Below are positions 1-7,935 of a stretch of DNA of 59,139 nt, piece after piece. The stretch's first letter is position 1. The number at the start of each line of letters is the position of its first letter. The notes beneath the pieces are model-generated. The model had not been told where the DNA came from. It did not search any database and saw only the letters and a list, made by a program, of their open reading frames with translations. The DNA comes from an uncultured Allomuricauda sp. (GTDB taxonomy: Bacteria; Bacteroidota; Bacteroidia; Flavobacteriales; Flavobacteriaceae). The stretch lies in assembly GCA_937899065.1 (NCBI GenBank), contig CALBPG010000256.1, positions 1 to 59,139 on the forward strand. Reading direction: 5' to 3'. The translations under genes were made by a program, and so were the position numbers.

Positions 1-197
1 TTACACTTGCCCCTTCATCCGAAATCAAAGAAAACGTTACCATTGACACCTATCATGACCATCGGATGGCCATGGCTTTTGGGCCGCTGGCCTTACACAC
101 TTCCCTAAATGTGAACGAAGCTGAGGTGGTTTCCAAATCTTATCCGGAATATTGGAATGATTTGAAGCAACTGGGATTTAAAATAAAAGAAGTTTAG
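1..197 (+). CDS. aroA: 3-phosphoshikimate 1-carboxyvinyltransferase (EPSP synthase), C-terminal end only
   Basis: Only the last 65 codons are inside the window; the reading frame starts at base 3 and stops with TAG at 195-197. The fragment contains [13 protein letters not shown] followed by [13 protein letters not shown], which are the C-terminal signatures of EPSP synthase, the shikimate-pathway enzyme that joins shikimate-3-phosphate with phosphoenolpyruvate. The DHRMAM segment lines the active site in this family. The gene ends about 25 bases before the queA promoter, so the two are probably separate transcription units. The rest of the protein cannot be judged. Confidence 0.93.
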   Translation, partial: TLAPSSEIKENVTIDTYHDHRMAMAFGPLALHTSLNVNEAEVVSKSYPEYWNDLKQLGFKIKEV

Positions 198-220
198 TCC
201 TGATTTTAGAGCTCTTTTAC

Positions 221-252
221 TTGACATCCCCTATCTCAGGATTGTATATTTG
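221..252 (+). promoter_or_regulatory. Bacteroidota-type promoter of queA
   Basis: TATATTTG at 245-252 matches the TAnnTTTG -7 consensus of Bacteroidota exactly, and TTG at 221-223 sits 21 bases upstream as a possible -33 element. Transcription would begin near 258-260. This argues against the in-frame TTG at 250, which lies inside the -7 box, as the queA start and favours ATG at 280. Confidence 0.65.
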
Positions 253-279
253 CTGACTTCAGAAAATGTAGAAACCTTT

Positions 280-1329
280 ATGAAATTATCAAACTTCAAT
301 TTTGAATTACCTGACGAGCTTTTGGCCGAGTATCCTTCCGAAAATAGGGATGAGTCAAAACTTATGGTGATTCATCGCGATTCTGGAAAAATCGAACATA
401 AAATGTTCAAGGACCTTATTGACTATTTCGATGAGAGCGACGTCATGGTTTTGAACAACACTAAGGTTTTTCCAGCACGTCTTTACGGAAATAAAGAAAA
501 AACCGGTGCGCGTATTGAAGTGTTTCTGCTACGTGAGCTAAATCAAGAACAACGCCTATGGGATGTTTTGGTAGACCCGGCTCGTAAAATCCGGATTGGG
601 AACAAACTGTATTTCGGTGAGGATGAAAGTTTGGTCGCTGAGGTAATTGACAATACGACTTCAAGAGGGCGTACGCTGCGCTTTCTTTACGATGGCTCAT
701 ACACTGATTTTAGAAGAAAGTTGCGAGAATTAGGGCAAACCCCACTTCCCAAATATATCAAACGAATGGTGGAGCCTGAAGATGAGCAACGCTATCAAAC
801 CATTTACGCCAAGCATGAAGGGGCGGTTGCTGCCCCAACGGCGGGTCTTCACTTCTCCAGACACCTATTGAAGCGTTTGGAAATCAAGGGAATTGATTTC
901 GCTGAAGTAACCTTGCATGTTGGCTTGGGTACCTTCAACCCTGTAGAGGTAGAAGATTTGTCCAAACACAAAATGGACAGTGAAGAATTGGTGATTGACG
1001 AGAAAGCTACTGAGATAGTGAACAACGCCAAGCAGAACAAAAGAAAAGTTTGTGCTGTGGGTACAACTGTAATGCGGGGACTGGAAAGTGCTGTATCTTC
1101 CGAGCACACGTTGAATACGTTTGAAGGATGGACGAATAAATTCGTTTTTCCACCGTATGAATTCAGTATTGCCAACTGCATGATAACAAATTTCCATTTG
1201 CCAAAATCAACTCTGTTGATGATGGTTTCGGCCTTTATGGGGCATGATTTAATGAAGAAAGCATACAAGCAAGCCATTTTGGAGCAATATCGTTTTTACT
1301 CCTACGGTGACGCGATGTTGATTATCTAA
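280..1329 (+). CDS. queA: S-adenosylmethionine:tRNA ribosyltransferase-isomerase
   Basis: QueA transfers and isomerises the ribosyl part of SAM onto preQ1 at the wobble position of GUN-anticodon tRNAs, giving epoxyqueuosine. The 349-residue protein has the family landmarks in order: an N-terminal [19 protein letters not shown] block, the LPKYI segment near residue 155, [13 protein letters not shown] near 181-193 and HVGLGTF shortly after. Length is normal. I chose ATG at 280 because the longer reading frame begins with a TTG inside the -7 promoter box. A strong terminator follows, so the gene looks monocistronic. Nothing odd is seen. Confidence 0.96.
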   Translation: MKLSNFNFELPDELLAEYPSENRDESKLMVIHRDSGKIEHKMFKDLIDYFDESDVMVLNNTKVFPARLYGNKEKTGARIEVFLLRELNQEQRLWDVLVDPARKIRIGNKLYFGEDESLVAEVIDNTTSRGRTLRFLYDGSYTDFRRKLRELGQTPLPKYIKRMVEPEDEQRYQTIYAKHEGAVAAPTAGLHFSRHLLKRLEIKGIDFAEVTLHVGLGTFNPVEVEDLSKHKMDSEELVIDEKATEIVNNAKQNKRKVCAVGTTVMRGLESAVSSEHTLNTFEGWTNKFVFPPYEFSIANCMITNFHLPKSTLLMMVSAFMGHDLMKKAYKQAILEQYRFYSYGDAMLII

Positions 1330-1348
1330 TATCAAAGTATAGCATTTC

Positions 1349-1385
1349 AACCCGCTTGGTTTCCCAAACTTGGCGGGTTTTTTTG
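1349..1385 (+). terminator. Rho-independent terminator after queA
   Basis: AACCCGC at 1349-1355 pairs with GCGGGTT at 1373-1379, with an inner TTGG/CCAA pairing, and a run of T follows directly. The T-run merges with the promoter of the next gene. Confidence 0.8.
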
Positions 1386-1389
1386 TGCG

Positions 1390-1397
1390 TATCTTTG
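1390..1397 (+). promoter_or_regulatory. -7 box of the rlmN promoter, almost no leader
   Basis: TATCTTTG at 1390-1397 fits TAnnTTTG exactly and lies immediately after the queA terminator T-run. The rlmN ATG is at 1405, only seven bases beyond the box, so the transcript would start at or within a few bases of the start codon, giving a leaderless or near-leaderless message. Confidence 0.65.
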
Positions 1398-1404
1398 CCG
1401 TCGA

Positions 1405-2448
1405 ATGCAACAGAACAAAAAGGACATACGAGCATTAACCAAAGCCCAAATTCGAACGTTTTTTGAGGAACAGGGCGATAAAGCTTTTCGGGGGAACCAA
1501 GTCTACGAATGGTTGTGGCAAAAATCAGCACACACCTTCGATGAGATGACCAACATTTCACTGGAAACCCGAAAAAAGCTGGAAGACACTTTTGTCATCA
1601 ATCATATCGAGGTAGACCAAATGCAACGGAGTTCTGATGGAACCATTAAAAATGCCGTGAAGTTGCATGACGGTTTGGTTGTGGAATCCGTATTAATTCC
1701 TACCGAAACACGAACCACGGCTTGTGTATCCAGTCAAGTAGGGTGTAGCCTAGATTGTAAGTTTTGTGCGACTGCACGCCTAAAACGCATGCGCAATCTC
1801 AATCCTGATGAAATTTATGATCAGGTGGTGGCCATAGACCAACAAAGTCGACTTTATTTTGACCGTCCGTTGAGCAATATCGTGTTCATGGGTATGGGAG
1901 AGCCTTTAATGAATTATAACAATGTCCTTAAGGCAATCGATAAAATCACATCAGAAGAAGGACTTGGGATGTCCCAGAAACGAATTACGGTTTCTACCTC
2001 GGGGGTTCCTAAAATGATTAAAAAGATGGCAGACGAAGAAGTCAAGTTCAATCTGGCCGTTTCCCTGCATTCTGCGATTGATGATGTGCGAACTTCTATC
2101 ATGCCTTTTAATGCCACCTTTCCCTTAAAGGATTTACGCGAAGCCTTGGAATATTGGTATGTCAAAACCAAAAAACGGATTACGTATGAATATGTCGTTT
2201 GGGAAAACATCAATGATTCCCAAAAGGATATTGATGCTTTGGTTCGGTTCTGCAAGTTCGCGCCATCCAAGGTGAATCTTATCGAATACAATCCCATTGA
2301 TGACGGCATGTTTCAACAAGCTTCTGATTCGGCATTGGAACGCTATCAAAAGACCTTAATGGAAAATGGCATCACGGTTACCGTTCGAAAGTCAAGGGGA
2401 AAGGACATTGATGCAGCCTGTGGGCAATTGGCCAATAAGGCGAACTGA
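1405..2448 (+). CDS. rlmN: 23S rRNA (adenine2503-C2)-methyltransferase, radical SAM, RlmN
   Basis: RlmN is a radical-SAM enzyme that methylates C2 of A2503 in 23S rRNA and of A37 in some tRNAs. The 347-residue protein carries the CxxxCxxC cluster motif as C114, C118 and C121 (binding the 4Fe-4S cluster), and the GMGEPLMNYNN glycine motif. The methyl-carrying cysteine is in DIDAACGQL (C339) and its partner is C107 in TTACVSS. Length and residues are those of an active enzyme. The ATG at 1405 is the only sensible start, directly after the promoter box. The gene stands alone between queA and the polyprenyl synthase. Confidence 0.97.
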   Translation: MQQNKKDIRALTKAQIRTFFEEQGDKAFRGNQVYEWLWQKSAHTFDEMTNISLETRKKLEDTFVINHIEVDQMQRSSDGTIKNAVKLHDGLVVESVLIPTETRTTACVSSQVGCSLDCKFCATARLKRMRNLNPDEIYDQVVAIDQQSRLYFDRPLSNIVFMGMGEPLMNYNNVLKAIDKITSEEGLGMSQKRITVSTSGVPKMIKKMADEEVKFNLAVSLHSAIDDVRTSIMPFNATFPLKDLREALEYWYVKTKKRITYEYVVWENINDSQKDIDALVRFCKFAPSKVNLIEYNPIDDGMFQQASDSALERYQKTLMENGITVTVRKSRGKDIDAACGQLANKAN

Positions 2449-2579
2449 TTCGGCATTCTTCAATCATAAACTCCATTTTATAGGATTTAAGTGCCAAAAC
2501 ATCAATTCAACGGTATATTGCTATGCTTTTTCGCTAATTTTTATATTCTATACAAACCAAACATCCTGTAATAAATTTT

Positions 2580-3554
2580 ATGGTTTTTCCCCAAATCATG
2601 GAACCCATTGCCGAAGAAATGGAACTTTTTGAAGAAAAGTTCCACGATTCCATGTCTTCCAAGGTTGCACTCTTCAACCGTATCACCTATTACATCATCA
2701 ACCGGAAAGGAAAACAAATGCGACCCATGTTTGTTTTTTTGACCGCCAAATTGCTGAATAACGGCGAAGTAAACGATAGAACCTATTGTGGTGCTTCGAT
2801 TATCGAGTTGATTCACACCGCGAGTTTGGTGCATGATGACGTGGTGGACGATAGCCACAAGCGGAGAGGTTTCTTCTCTGTCAATGCGTTGTGGAAGAAT
2901 AAAATAGCAGTGCTGGTGGGGGATTTCCTTTTTTCAAGAGGGGTATTGGTTGCTTTGGAAAAGCACAATTACGATTTGCTGCATATTATTTCCAATGCCG
3001 TGAAGGATATGAGCGAAGGAGAGCTACTTCAAATTGAAAAAGCCCGATTGCTCGATATTACGGAAGATGTATACTACGATATCATCCGTCAAAAAACCGC
3101 AACACTTATTGCGGCCTGTTGTAGTATGGGAGCATGTTCTGTACGTCCAGATTCTAAAGATGTGGAAACCTTTCGAAAGTTTGGAGAGCTATGCGGAATG
3201 GCTTTTCAAATCAAGGATGACCTTTTTGACTATGGGGAAGAAAAAATCGGAAAGCCCACGGGAATAGACATCAAGGAACAAAAAATGACCTTGCCTTTGA
3301 TTTATGCGCTGAGCCAAAGCGATAAAGCCCAACGTCGATGGCTCATCAATACCATCAAAAACCACAACAAGAACAAAAAAAGGGTTAAAGAAGTTATCAC
3401 ATATGTAAAAGGCAAAGGAGGTTTGGACTATGCAGTGACCAAAATGCTAGAGTTCAAAGATGAAGCCCTAGCCCTATTGGACCAATATCCGGATTCCGTT
3501 TATAAATCTTCCCTGACCTTGATGGTCAACTATGTAGTGGAGCGAAAAAAGTAA
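2580..3554 (+). CDS. Polyprenyl synthetase family protein (long-chain trans-prenyl diphosphate synthase)
   Basis: This enzyme condenses isopentenyl diphosphate units onto an allylic primer, probably making the side chain of menaquinone. The 324-residue protein shows both aspartate-rich motifs: HDDVVDD (residues 85-91) and KDDLFD (212-217), which bind the magnesium-diphosphate groups. GKQMRPMF near residue 44 is the conserved substrate-binding segment. It is closest by eye to flavobacterial octaprenyl-type synthases, but chain length cannot be read from sequence alone. ubiE, which uses a prenylated quinone precursor, is at the other end of the window and not linked. Start ATG 2580 fits the usual N-terminus. 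Confidence 0.93.
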   Translation: MVFPQIMEPIAEEMELFEEKFHDSMSSKVALFNRITYYIINRKGKQMRPMFVFLTAKLLNNGEVNDRTYCGASIIELIHTASLVHDDVVDDSHKRRGFFSVNALWKNKIAVLVGDFLFSRGVLVALEKHNYDLLHIISNAVKDMSEGELLQIEKARLLDITEDVYYDIIRQKTATLIAACCSMGACSVRPDSKDVETFRKFGELCGMAFQIKDDLFDYGEEKIGKPTGIDIKEQKMTLPLIYALSQSDKAQRRWLINTIKNHNKNKKRVKEVITYVKGKGGLDYAVTKMLEFKDEALALLDQYPDSVYKSSLTLMVNYVVERKK

Positions 3555-3669
3555 ATCGCAAACTACTGAAAATCAATATTCTATTATTTTTCTTTGTATT
3601 TTTTCCAAAACTGGACAACGTTTGGCCTAAGAACTGCGTCTATACAATTGAAACGAACCGAGAACCCGT

Positions 3670-4239
3670 TTGAAAGTCATCAGGTTACAACATAACGACA
3701 AATATCGGATAAAAAAGGCCCTAAAAAACGATGCCCTGGCACAAAAGGCCCTTTATGAGAAGTATTCGCCCAAAATGCTGGGCGTCTGCAGACAATATAT
3801 TAAGGACGTCCACTTTGCTGAAGATGTAATGGTCGAGGGTTTTGTAAAGGTTTTCAAGAAGCTGGATGGTTTTCGTTTTCAAGGGAGTTTTGAAGGATGG
3901 GTGCGAAGAATCATGGTGAACGAGTGTATCTCATATCTGCGAAAAAAACAGTTTGTTGTTTATGATGAAACCGTCCTCGAGCGAAGTCCAGTTCAAACAC
4001 TGGAAGCGGATGAACCATGGGAGGTTGATTTTATACAGCAGCACATCGATGCATTGCCCGAAGGTTATAAGATGGTGTTTTTGCTACATGCCATAGAAGG
4101 GTATCGTCACGAAGAAATTGCAAAAATGTTGAAGATTTCAGAAGGCACCTCCAAATCACAACTATTCAAAGCAAGACGACAGTTGCAAGACAGTTTGGGA
4201 TTGAAGGGGATTGATGCCTCGAAAAGGGGAAGAAGTTAA
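3670..4239 (+). CDS. RNA polymerase sigma-70 family (ECF) factor
   Basis: A 189-residue ECF-type sigma factor with region 2 (from ALYEKYSPKMLGVCRQYI, about residues 28-45, to SFEGWVRRIMVNECISYL near 80) and region 4 (LPEGYKMVFLLHAIEGYRHEEIA, about 130-155). It should direct RNA polymerase to a small regulon, probably concerning the envelope. The start appears to be TTG at 3670, giving an N-terminus MKVIRL like flavobacterial relatives. Nine bases separate it from the next gene, a single-span membrane protein, and an outer-membrane protein follows; this is a common flavobacterial trio. The direct target promoters are not visible. Confidence 0.9.
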   Translation: MKVIRLQHNDKYRIKKALKNDALAQKALYEKYSPKMLGVCRQYIKDVHFAEDVMVEGFVKVFKKLDGFRFQGSFEGWVRRIMVNECISYLRKKQFVVYDETVLERSPVQTLEADEPWEVDFIQQHIDALPEGYKMVFLLHAIEGYRHEEIAKMLKISEGTSKSQLFKARRQLQDSLGLKGIDASKRGRS

Positions 4240-4248
4240 AAAAGAAGT

Positions 4249-4977
4249 ATGGAAAAGTTTGACAAATTGATGCGGGAAAAACTGGAGGAGAGACAAATCA
4301 AGCCCTCCAACCAAGCTTGGGAAAGAATTTCCGAGCAATTGCCATCGGAAAAAAAGCAGCACAGGGCGTCTAAATATATTTTGATGTTGGCTGCCTGTTT
4401 TATCGGACTGATTGTGCTGACCTTCGCCTTTTGGAATTCAGGTGACCCAAATATCGAACCTATAAACGAAGTAGTGGACACTCCGGCCACCCAGATAGAC
4501 GTGAAACCCGAATTGCAAGAGAAAATAGCGAAAGAATTACCCTTGGATAATGAAGCAATCCTTATCGAATCGGCTCCGAAGGTTGCTGATAAACGGGAAA
4601 CGATTGAGGCATTACCCAAGGAAGAAATAGAAGACATAAATACCCTTGCTTTCGTCAAGGAAAATGGAGAACTACTGGAGCAACCTACTTTGGATGCCAT
4701 AGAACTGAAGGCAAAAGAGGTTTTGGATGCGGTTGAAAAGCTGGAACGTTCCAGCGATGTAGCAGTTACTGATGCTGAAATAGATGAACTGCTTCGAGCC
4801 GCACAACGCGAGATTTTTGTCGAGAAAAATATTATTTCTGAAGAAGGAGTCGATGCCATGGCACTGTTGAACGAAGTAGAACAAGAAATCGATGGAACGT
4901 TCCGTGACCAAATATTCGATGCCTTAAAAGATGGCTATTTAAAACTACGTACCGCGGTAGCCGACCGCAACAATTAA
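4249..4977 (+). CDS. Single-span membrane protein downstream of the ECF sigma factor (possible anti-sigma factor)
   Basis: 242 residues with a soluble N-terminus, one transmembrane helix at about 42-62 (YILMLAACFIGLIVLTFAFW) and a long acidic, helix-rich periplasmic part. The N-terminal segment (IKPSNQAWERISEQL) is typical of small membrane proteins encoded directly after ECF sigma factors in Flavobacteriaceae. By position and topology it may hold the sigma factor at the membrane, but no canonical zinc anti-sigma motif (HxxxCxxC) is present, so anti-sigma activity is inference from context only. Gap to the sigma gene is 9 bases, so co-transcription is likely. Confidence 0.75.
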   Translation: MEKFDKLMREKLEERQIKPSNQAWERISEQLPSEKKQHRASKYILMLAACFIGLIVLTFAFWNSGDPNIEPINEVVDTPATQIDVKPELQEKIAKELPLDNEAILIESAPKVADKRETIEALPKEEIEDINTLAFVKENGELLEQPTLDAIELKAKEVLDAVEKLERSSDVAVTDAEIDELLRAAQREIFVEKNIISEEGVDAMALLNEVEQEIDGTFRDQIFDALKDGYLKLRTAVADRNN

Positions 4978-5007
4978 ATCATCAATCAAAAGGCCTCTGG
5001 TTTCACT

Positions 5008-5022
5008 CCCCGCTTTGCGGGG
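5008..5022. repeat. Short GC-rich palindrome
   Basis: CCCCGC (5008-5013), loop TTT, GCGGGG (5017-5022), lying in the 80-base gap between the membrane protein and the outer-membrane protein. No T-run follows, so it is not an obvious terminator; it resembles the small palindromes scattered in flavobacterial intergenic DNA. Confidence 0.5.
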
Positions 5023-5057
5023 GGCAGGAACCTCAGGACCTGAAATCAATCAAAAAA

Positions 5058-6128
5058 ATGAAGAACTACATTAAGATTTTAACACTTTTCATTGCCCTTA
5101 TTGCCACAATCCCGAGTTACACTCAAGACGATTATGAAGAGAAAATTGAGGTGCTCAAGGCCCAAAAGGAAAAGATAACGGAACAAGAAAAAGAAGCCCT
5201 CAAACAGGAAGTAAAGGATATTAATAAACGACTCGAAAGAGGGGATATCTCCGAAGAAGAAGCCGACGTACTCAAGGAAACCGCAGCCAAAAAACGTGCG
5301 TTGAATATAGAGAATCGACTGGCTATCGTGCAAAATCAAATTGATTTGCTAGAACGAAATCGCGGTAAAATCCTAGTATTGATTGAAGCCGATACCACTT
5401 CCCAAGATGGAGTTCGACTAGGTATTGATATTAATGGGAGACCTGCCTTTAGTTTTAGTGAACGAAATTGGCGCAGAGATATCAAATATGACCGAAGGAC
5501 CTATTCAGATTTGGTGATTGCTTTTGGTTTGAACAATGCCATAATTGAAGGACAATCCATAAATGACAGTCCTTATCGCGTGGGAGGGAGTCGTTTCTTT
5601 GAAATTGGATGGCAATGGCGCACACGGGTTTTTCAAAACAGTAATTGGTTGCGATTCAACTATGGTTTTTCCTTTCAATTCAATGGCTTAAAACCCGATA
5701 ACAATCAATTTTTTGTGCAGGATGGTCAAGAGACCCGTTTGGAAACCTTTGACCTCGAATTGGAAAAGTCAAAACTTCGTATGGACAATTTGGTTTTTCC
5801 TGTTCACCTGGAATTTGGGCCTTCGCGCTATCGAGAATATGAAAACAACTTTCGGTATTCCTTGAGAAGACAACCCCGATTTGGTATTGGCGGATATGGT
5901 GGAATCAACTTGGGGACAAGACAAAAATTGAAGTATACCGAGGATGGAAACCGTATCAAGGATAAGCTCAAACGAGACTACAACACCAATAATCTCATTT
6001 ATGGTTTAAGTGCTTTTGTTGGGGTGGAAGGTGTTCTATTGTACGCCAAATACGACCTAAACCCTATTTTCAAAGACGCCGAAGTAAAACAAAACAACAT
6101 TTCGTTGGGCCTTCGATTCGATTTGTAA
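5058..6128 (+). CDS. Secreted protein with coiled coil and predicted outer-membrane beta-barrel
   Basis: 356 residues. An N-terminal signal peptide (about 1-22, cleaved near SYTQ) is followed by a charged, glutamate/lysine-rich coiled-coil region (about 25-100) and then by a C-terminal half of alternating strands ending in LGLRFDL, as outer-membrane barrels do. It probably sits in the outer membrane with the coiled coil in the periplasm. It follows the sigma factor and membrane protein on the same strand with an 80-base gap and may be their target. I do not recognise a named family beyond porin-like proteins of unknown substrate. Confidence 0.72.
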   Translation: MKNYIKILTLFIALIATIPSYTQDDYEEKIEVLKAQKEKITEQEKEALKQEVKDINKRLERGDISEEEADVLKETAAKKRALNIENRLAIVQNQIDLLERNRGKILVLIEADTTSQDGVRLGIDINGRPAFSFSERNWRRDIKYDRRTYSDLVIAFGLNNAIIEGQSINDSPYRVGGSRFFEIGWQWRTRVFQNSNWLRFNYGFSFQFNGLKPDNNQFFVQDGQETRLETFDLELEKSKLRMDNLVFPVHLEFGPSRYREYENNFRYSLRRQPRFGIGGYGGINLGTRQKLKYTEDGNRIKDKLKRDYNTNNLIYGLSAFVGVEGVLLYAKYDLNPIFKDAEVKQNNISLGLRFDL

Positions 6129-6131
6129 GGT

Positions 6132-6374
6132 TTAGCGAGGCAAGGCCCTTTGCATAGCTGGCGTAAAGGACTTCTCATCAAATACCTTAAGACAATGCGA
6201 GCATTCGATATAACGTGAGGTACTGATGGTAAACAAGGGAATCCAAAAGATATGGAAGTAATTGGGCCGTGATACCAAGGTCAAGGTGCCCTGTTGCCCA
6301 CAATGGGGACAGGGTATCCCTTTTAAAGAGGTTTGAGAGGGTTTGCCAGGTCGAATACCAAGAAAAAGTATCAT
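6132..6374 (-). CDS. Small zinc-ribbon protein
   Basis: 80 residues with two cysteine pairs, CPHC at about 22-25 and CSHC at about 58-61, separated by a hydrophobic stretch (FHIFWIPLFTIS), the layout of the zinc_ribbon_15 family, often membrane-associated. Function is unknown. It converges with the outer-membrane protein gene, with only three bases between the two stop codons, and lies 20 bases downstream of the DUF4442 gene with which it may be co-transcribed. Confidence 0.8.
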   Translation of the reverse strand: MILFLGIRPGKPSQTSLKGIPCPHCGQQGTLTLVSRPNYFHIFWIPLFTISTSRYIECSHCLKVFDEKSFTPAMQRALPR

Positions 6375-6394
6375 CGCTTTTGCTCTTTTATGGG

Positions 6395-6931
6395 TTATGA
6401 ACGTTTTTGTTCTTCCCTAGCCTTGCGTTTCGCCTTGAAAAAAGCTTTATCTGCAACGTAGAGCGTTTTTTCCACTTCGCAAAAAACGATTTCCCCAGTT
6501 TTATTGGTTAAAGCATTGGTTCTTTTAAATTCGATTTCGTTGTGTTCAGCAACCTGTGTCTTGATGCTTACAATTTCTGCGTCAGTATAGGTGAAGGTGG
6601 TAAACAGATTTTCGTAAGACGGTCTATTGAAGGCTATTATAGCAGACTTATCCCAAACGACATAATCATCACCCAAAAGGCTTATGAGTTGGGTCATTGG
6701 AAACGGATCCACGGCGGAGAACATGCTTCCGCCAAAAATCGAATTCACATAATTTCGGTTCTTATAGCTAATGGGCAATTTAACGCGAATGCTTTTAAGG
6801 TCCTTTTCCACATGGGTAACCCGCGCCGTACTTCTGCGATACATGGGCGAAAGGTTGAAGCCGTATTTGAAAAAAAGATGTTTCCCACCGAATTTGGTGG
6901 CAATTTGACCTAGTTTTTGGTAAATAGACAT
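6395..6931 (-). CDS. DUF4442 domain protein (hotdog-fold, thioesterase-like)
   Basis: 178 residues. The central part (YVNSIFGGSMFSAVDPFPM, about 62-80) and the VWDKSAIIAFNRP segment match the DUF4442 family, which has the hotdog fold of acyl-CoA thioesterases. The substrate is unknown, and catalytic activity is not demonstrated for this family, so thioesterase remains a suggestion. It follows a methyltransferase gene on the same strand by 23 bases. Nothing in the sequence suggests transfer or damage. Confidence 0.85.
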   Translation of the reverse strand: MSIYQKLGQIATKFGGKHLFFKYGFNLSPMYRRSTARVTHVEKDLKSIRVKLPISYKNRNYVNSIFGGSMFSAVDPFPMTQLISLLGDDYVVWDKSAIIAFNRPSYENLFTTFTYTDAEIVSIKTQVAEHNEIEFKRTNALTNKTGEIVFCEVEKTLYVADKAFFKAKRKAREEQKRS

Positions 6932-6954
6932 GGTACGCTTTTACACGGTCTAAA

Positions 6955-7725
6955 TTAGGTTTTTGTACAATGATAAATCAATTCCTGAGGGTCAAATCCG
7001 AAATATTTGATTTCGTCATCGGTAAAGGAATGAATAAAACAATCCTTTCTTACTTTAAAGCCTGCCGTTTTCAACCTTTTCTCATAGTCTTTCCCATACC
7101 ATCGAACATGGTCGAATTGACCAAATGCTTTTTTTCTACCTTTTGGCGAGGTAATGGTAAAATCTTCGTACGTCTCTTCCCTCGAATAATCTACGGGCAC
7201 TTGAAAAACACCAAATCCCCCAATTTTCATTACCCGATGTAATTCCTTCATCGCAAGATGGTCATCAGAAATATGTTCGAGTACATGATTGCAAAGTATA
7301 ATATCAAATGTGTTTTCTTCAAAAGGGATTTGGGTAATATCTACTTTGACAATCTTATCCTTAGGGATGTAATGCAAATTCTCTGGGAACAAATCACAAC
7401 ATATGTAGGATTTAAAATCAAATGTTGAAAATCTTTCGAATAGGGATTGATCTGGAGCAAAGTGAAGCACTTTTAAGTCTGACAAGGTTTTTGGCAATTT
7501 CTGTTCTAGATATTTCCACAGCAGACGATGCCGCTGACGAGACCCACATCCTACACACTTTCCACCTTTTTTTACTATCCAGCCAGATGTCTTGAATTGT
7601 TTGAATTTTTGATCGCAAACACAACAGGAAACGGAATTTCCAGCATAGCACTTTTGACGTAGTTTGAATTTCGCCGTTATAATGTGTTTGTTCAAACCGC
7701 TACCTTTTGAATGACCTTTCATCAC
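6955..7725 (-). CDS. Class I SAM-dependent methyltransferase with N-terminal Cys motif
   Basis: 256 residues. The N-terminus has a cysteine-rich region (CCVCDQ near 35 and CVGCGSRQRHRL near 58) that looks like a small zinc-binding module. It is followed by a Methyltransf_11 fold: VLHFAPDQSL (SAM motif I area), VDITQIPFEENTFDIILCNHVLEHI (motifs near 130-155) and a FGQFDHVRWYG segment. The substrate cannot be read from sequence; the Cys module suggests a protein, nucleic-acid or sugar substrate bound separately. It stands head-to-head with dnaG and is first in a minus-strand group with the DUF4442 and zinc-ribbon genes. Confidence 0.85.
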   Translation of the reverse strand: MMKGHSKGSGLNKHIITAKFKLRQKCYAGNSVSCCVCDQKFKQFKTSGWIVKKGGKCVGCGSRQRHRLLWKYLEQKLPKTLSDLKVLHFAPDQSLFERFSTFDFKSYICCDLFPENLHYIPKDKIVKVDITQIPFEENTFDIILCNHVLEHISDDHLAMKELHRVMKIGGFGVFQVPVDYSREETYEDFTITSPKGRKKAFGQFDHVRWYGKDYEKRLKTAGFKVRKDCFIHSFTDDEIKYFGFDPQELIYHCTKT

Positions 7726-7935
7726 ACCGCTTGTATTTGAGTTCTTTCACCTAGGCAAAAGATGTTATTACGGGTAAAGATTTTTAAGTTTGAGCTTGCG
7801 AAGGTTCGGGAATTGATGGATAGGGCGTTTCAATTGACCTATATAGAGGAGGGATAATTAGACCTTGGTTCGATGAGGTTTTGGACATTGCGGAACTATT
7901 TGTTTTTGGTTACCTTCCCCATATTTAAGACCGTC

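Noticed and set aside
250..279. TTG start for queA
   Set aside because: The TTG is part of the -7 promoter box, so it would not be transcribed.
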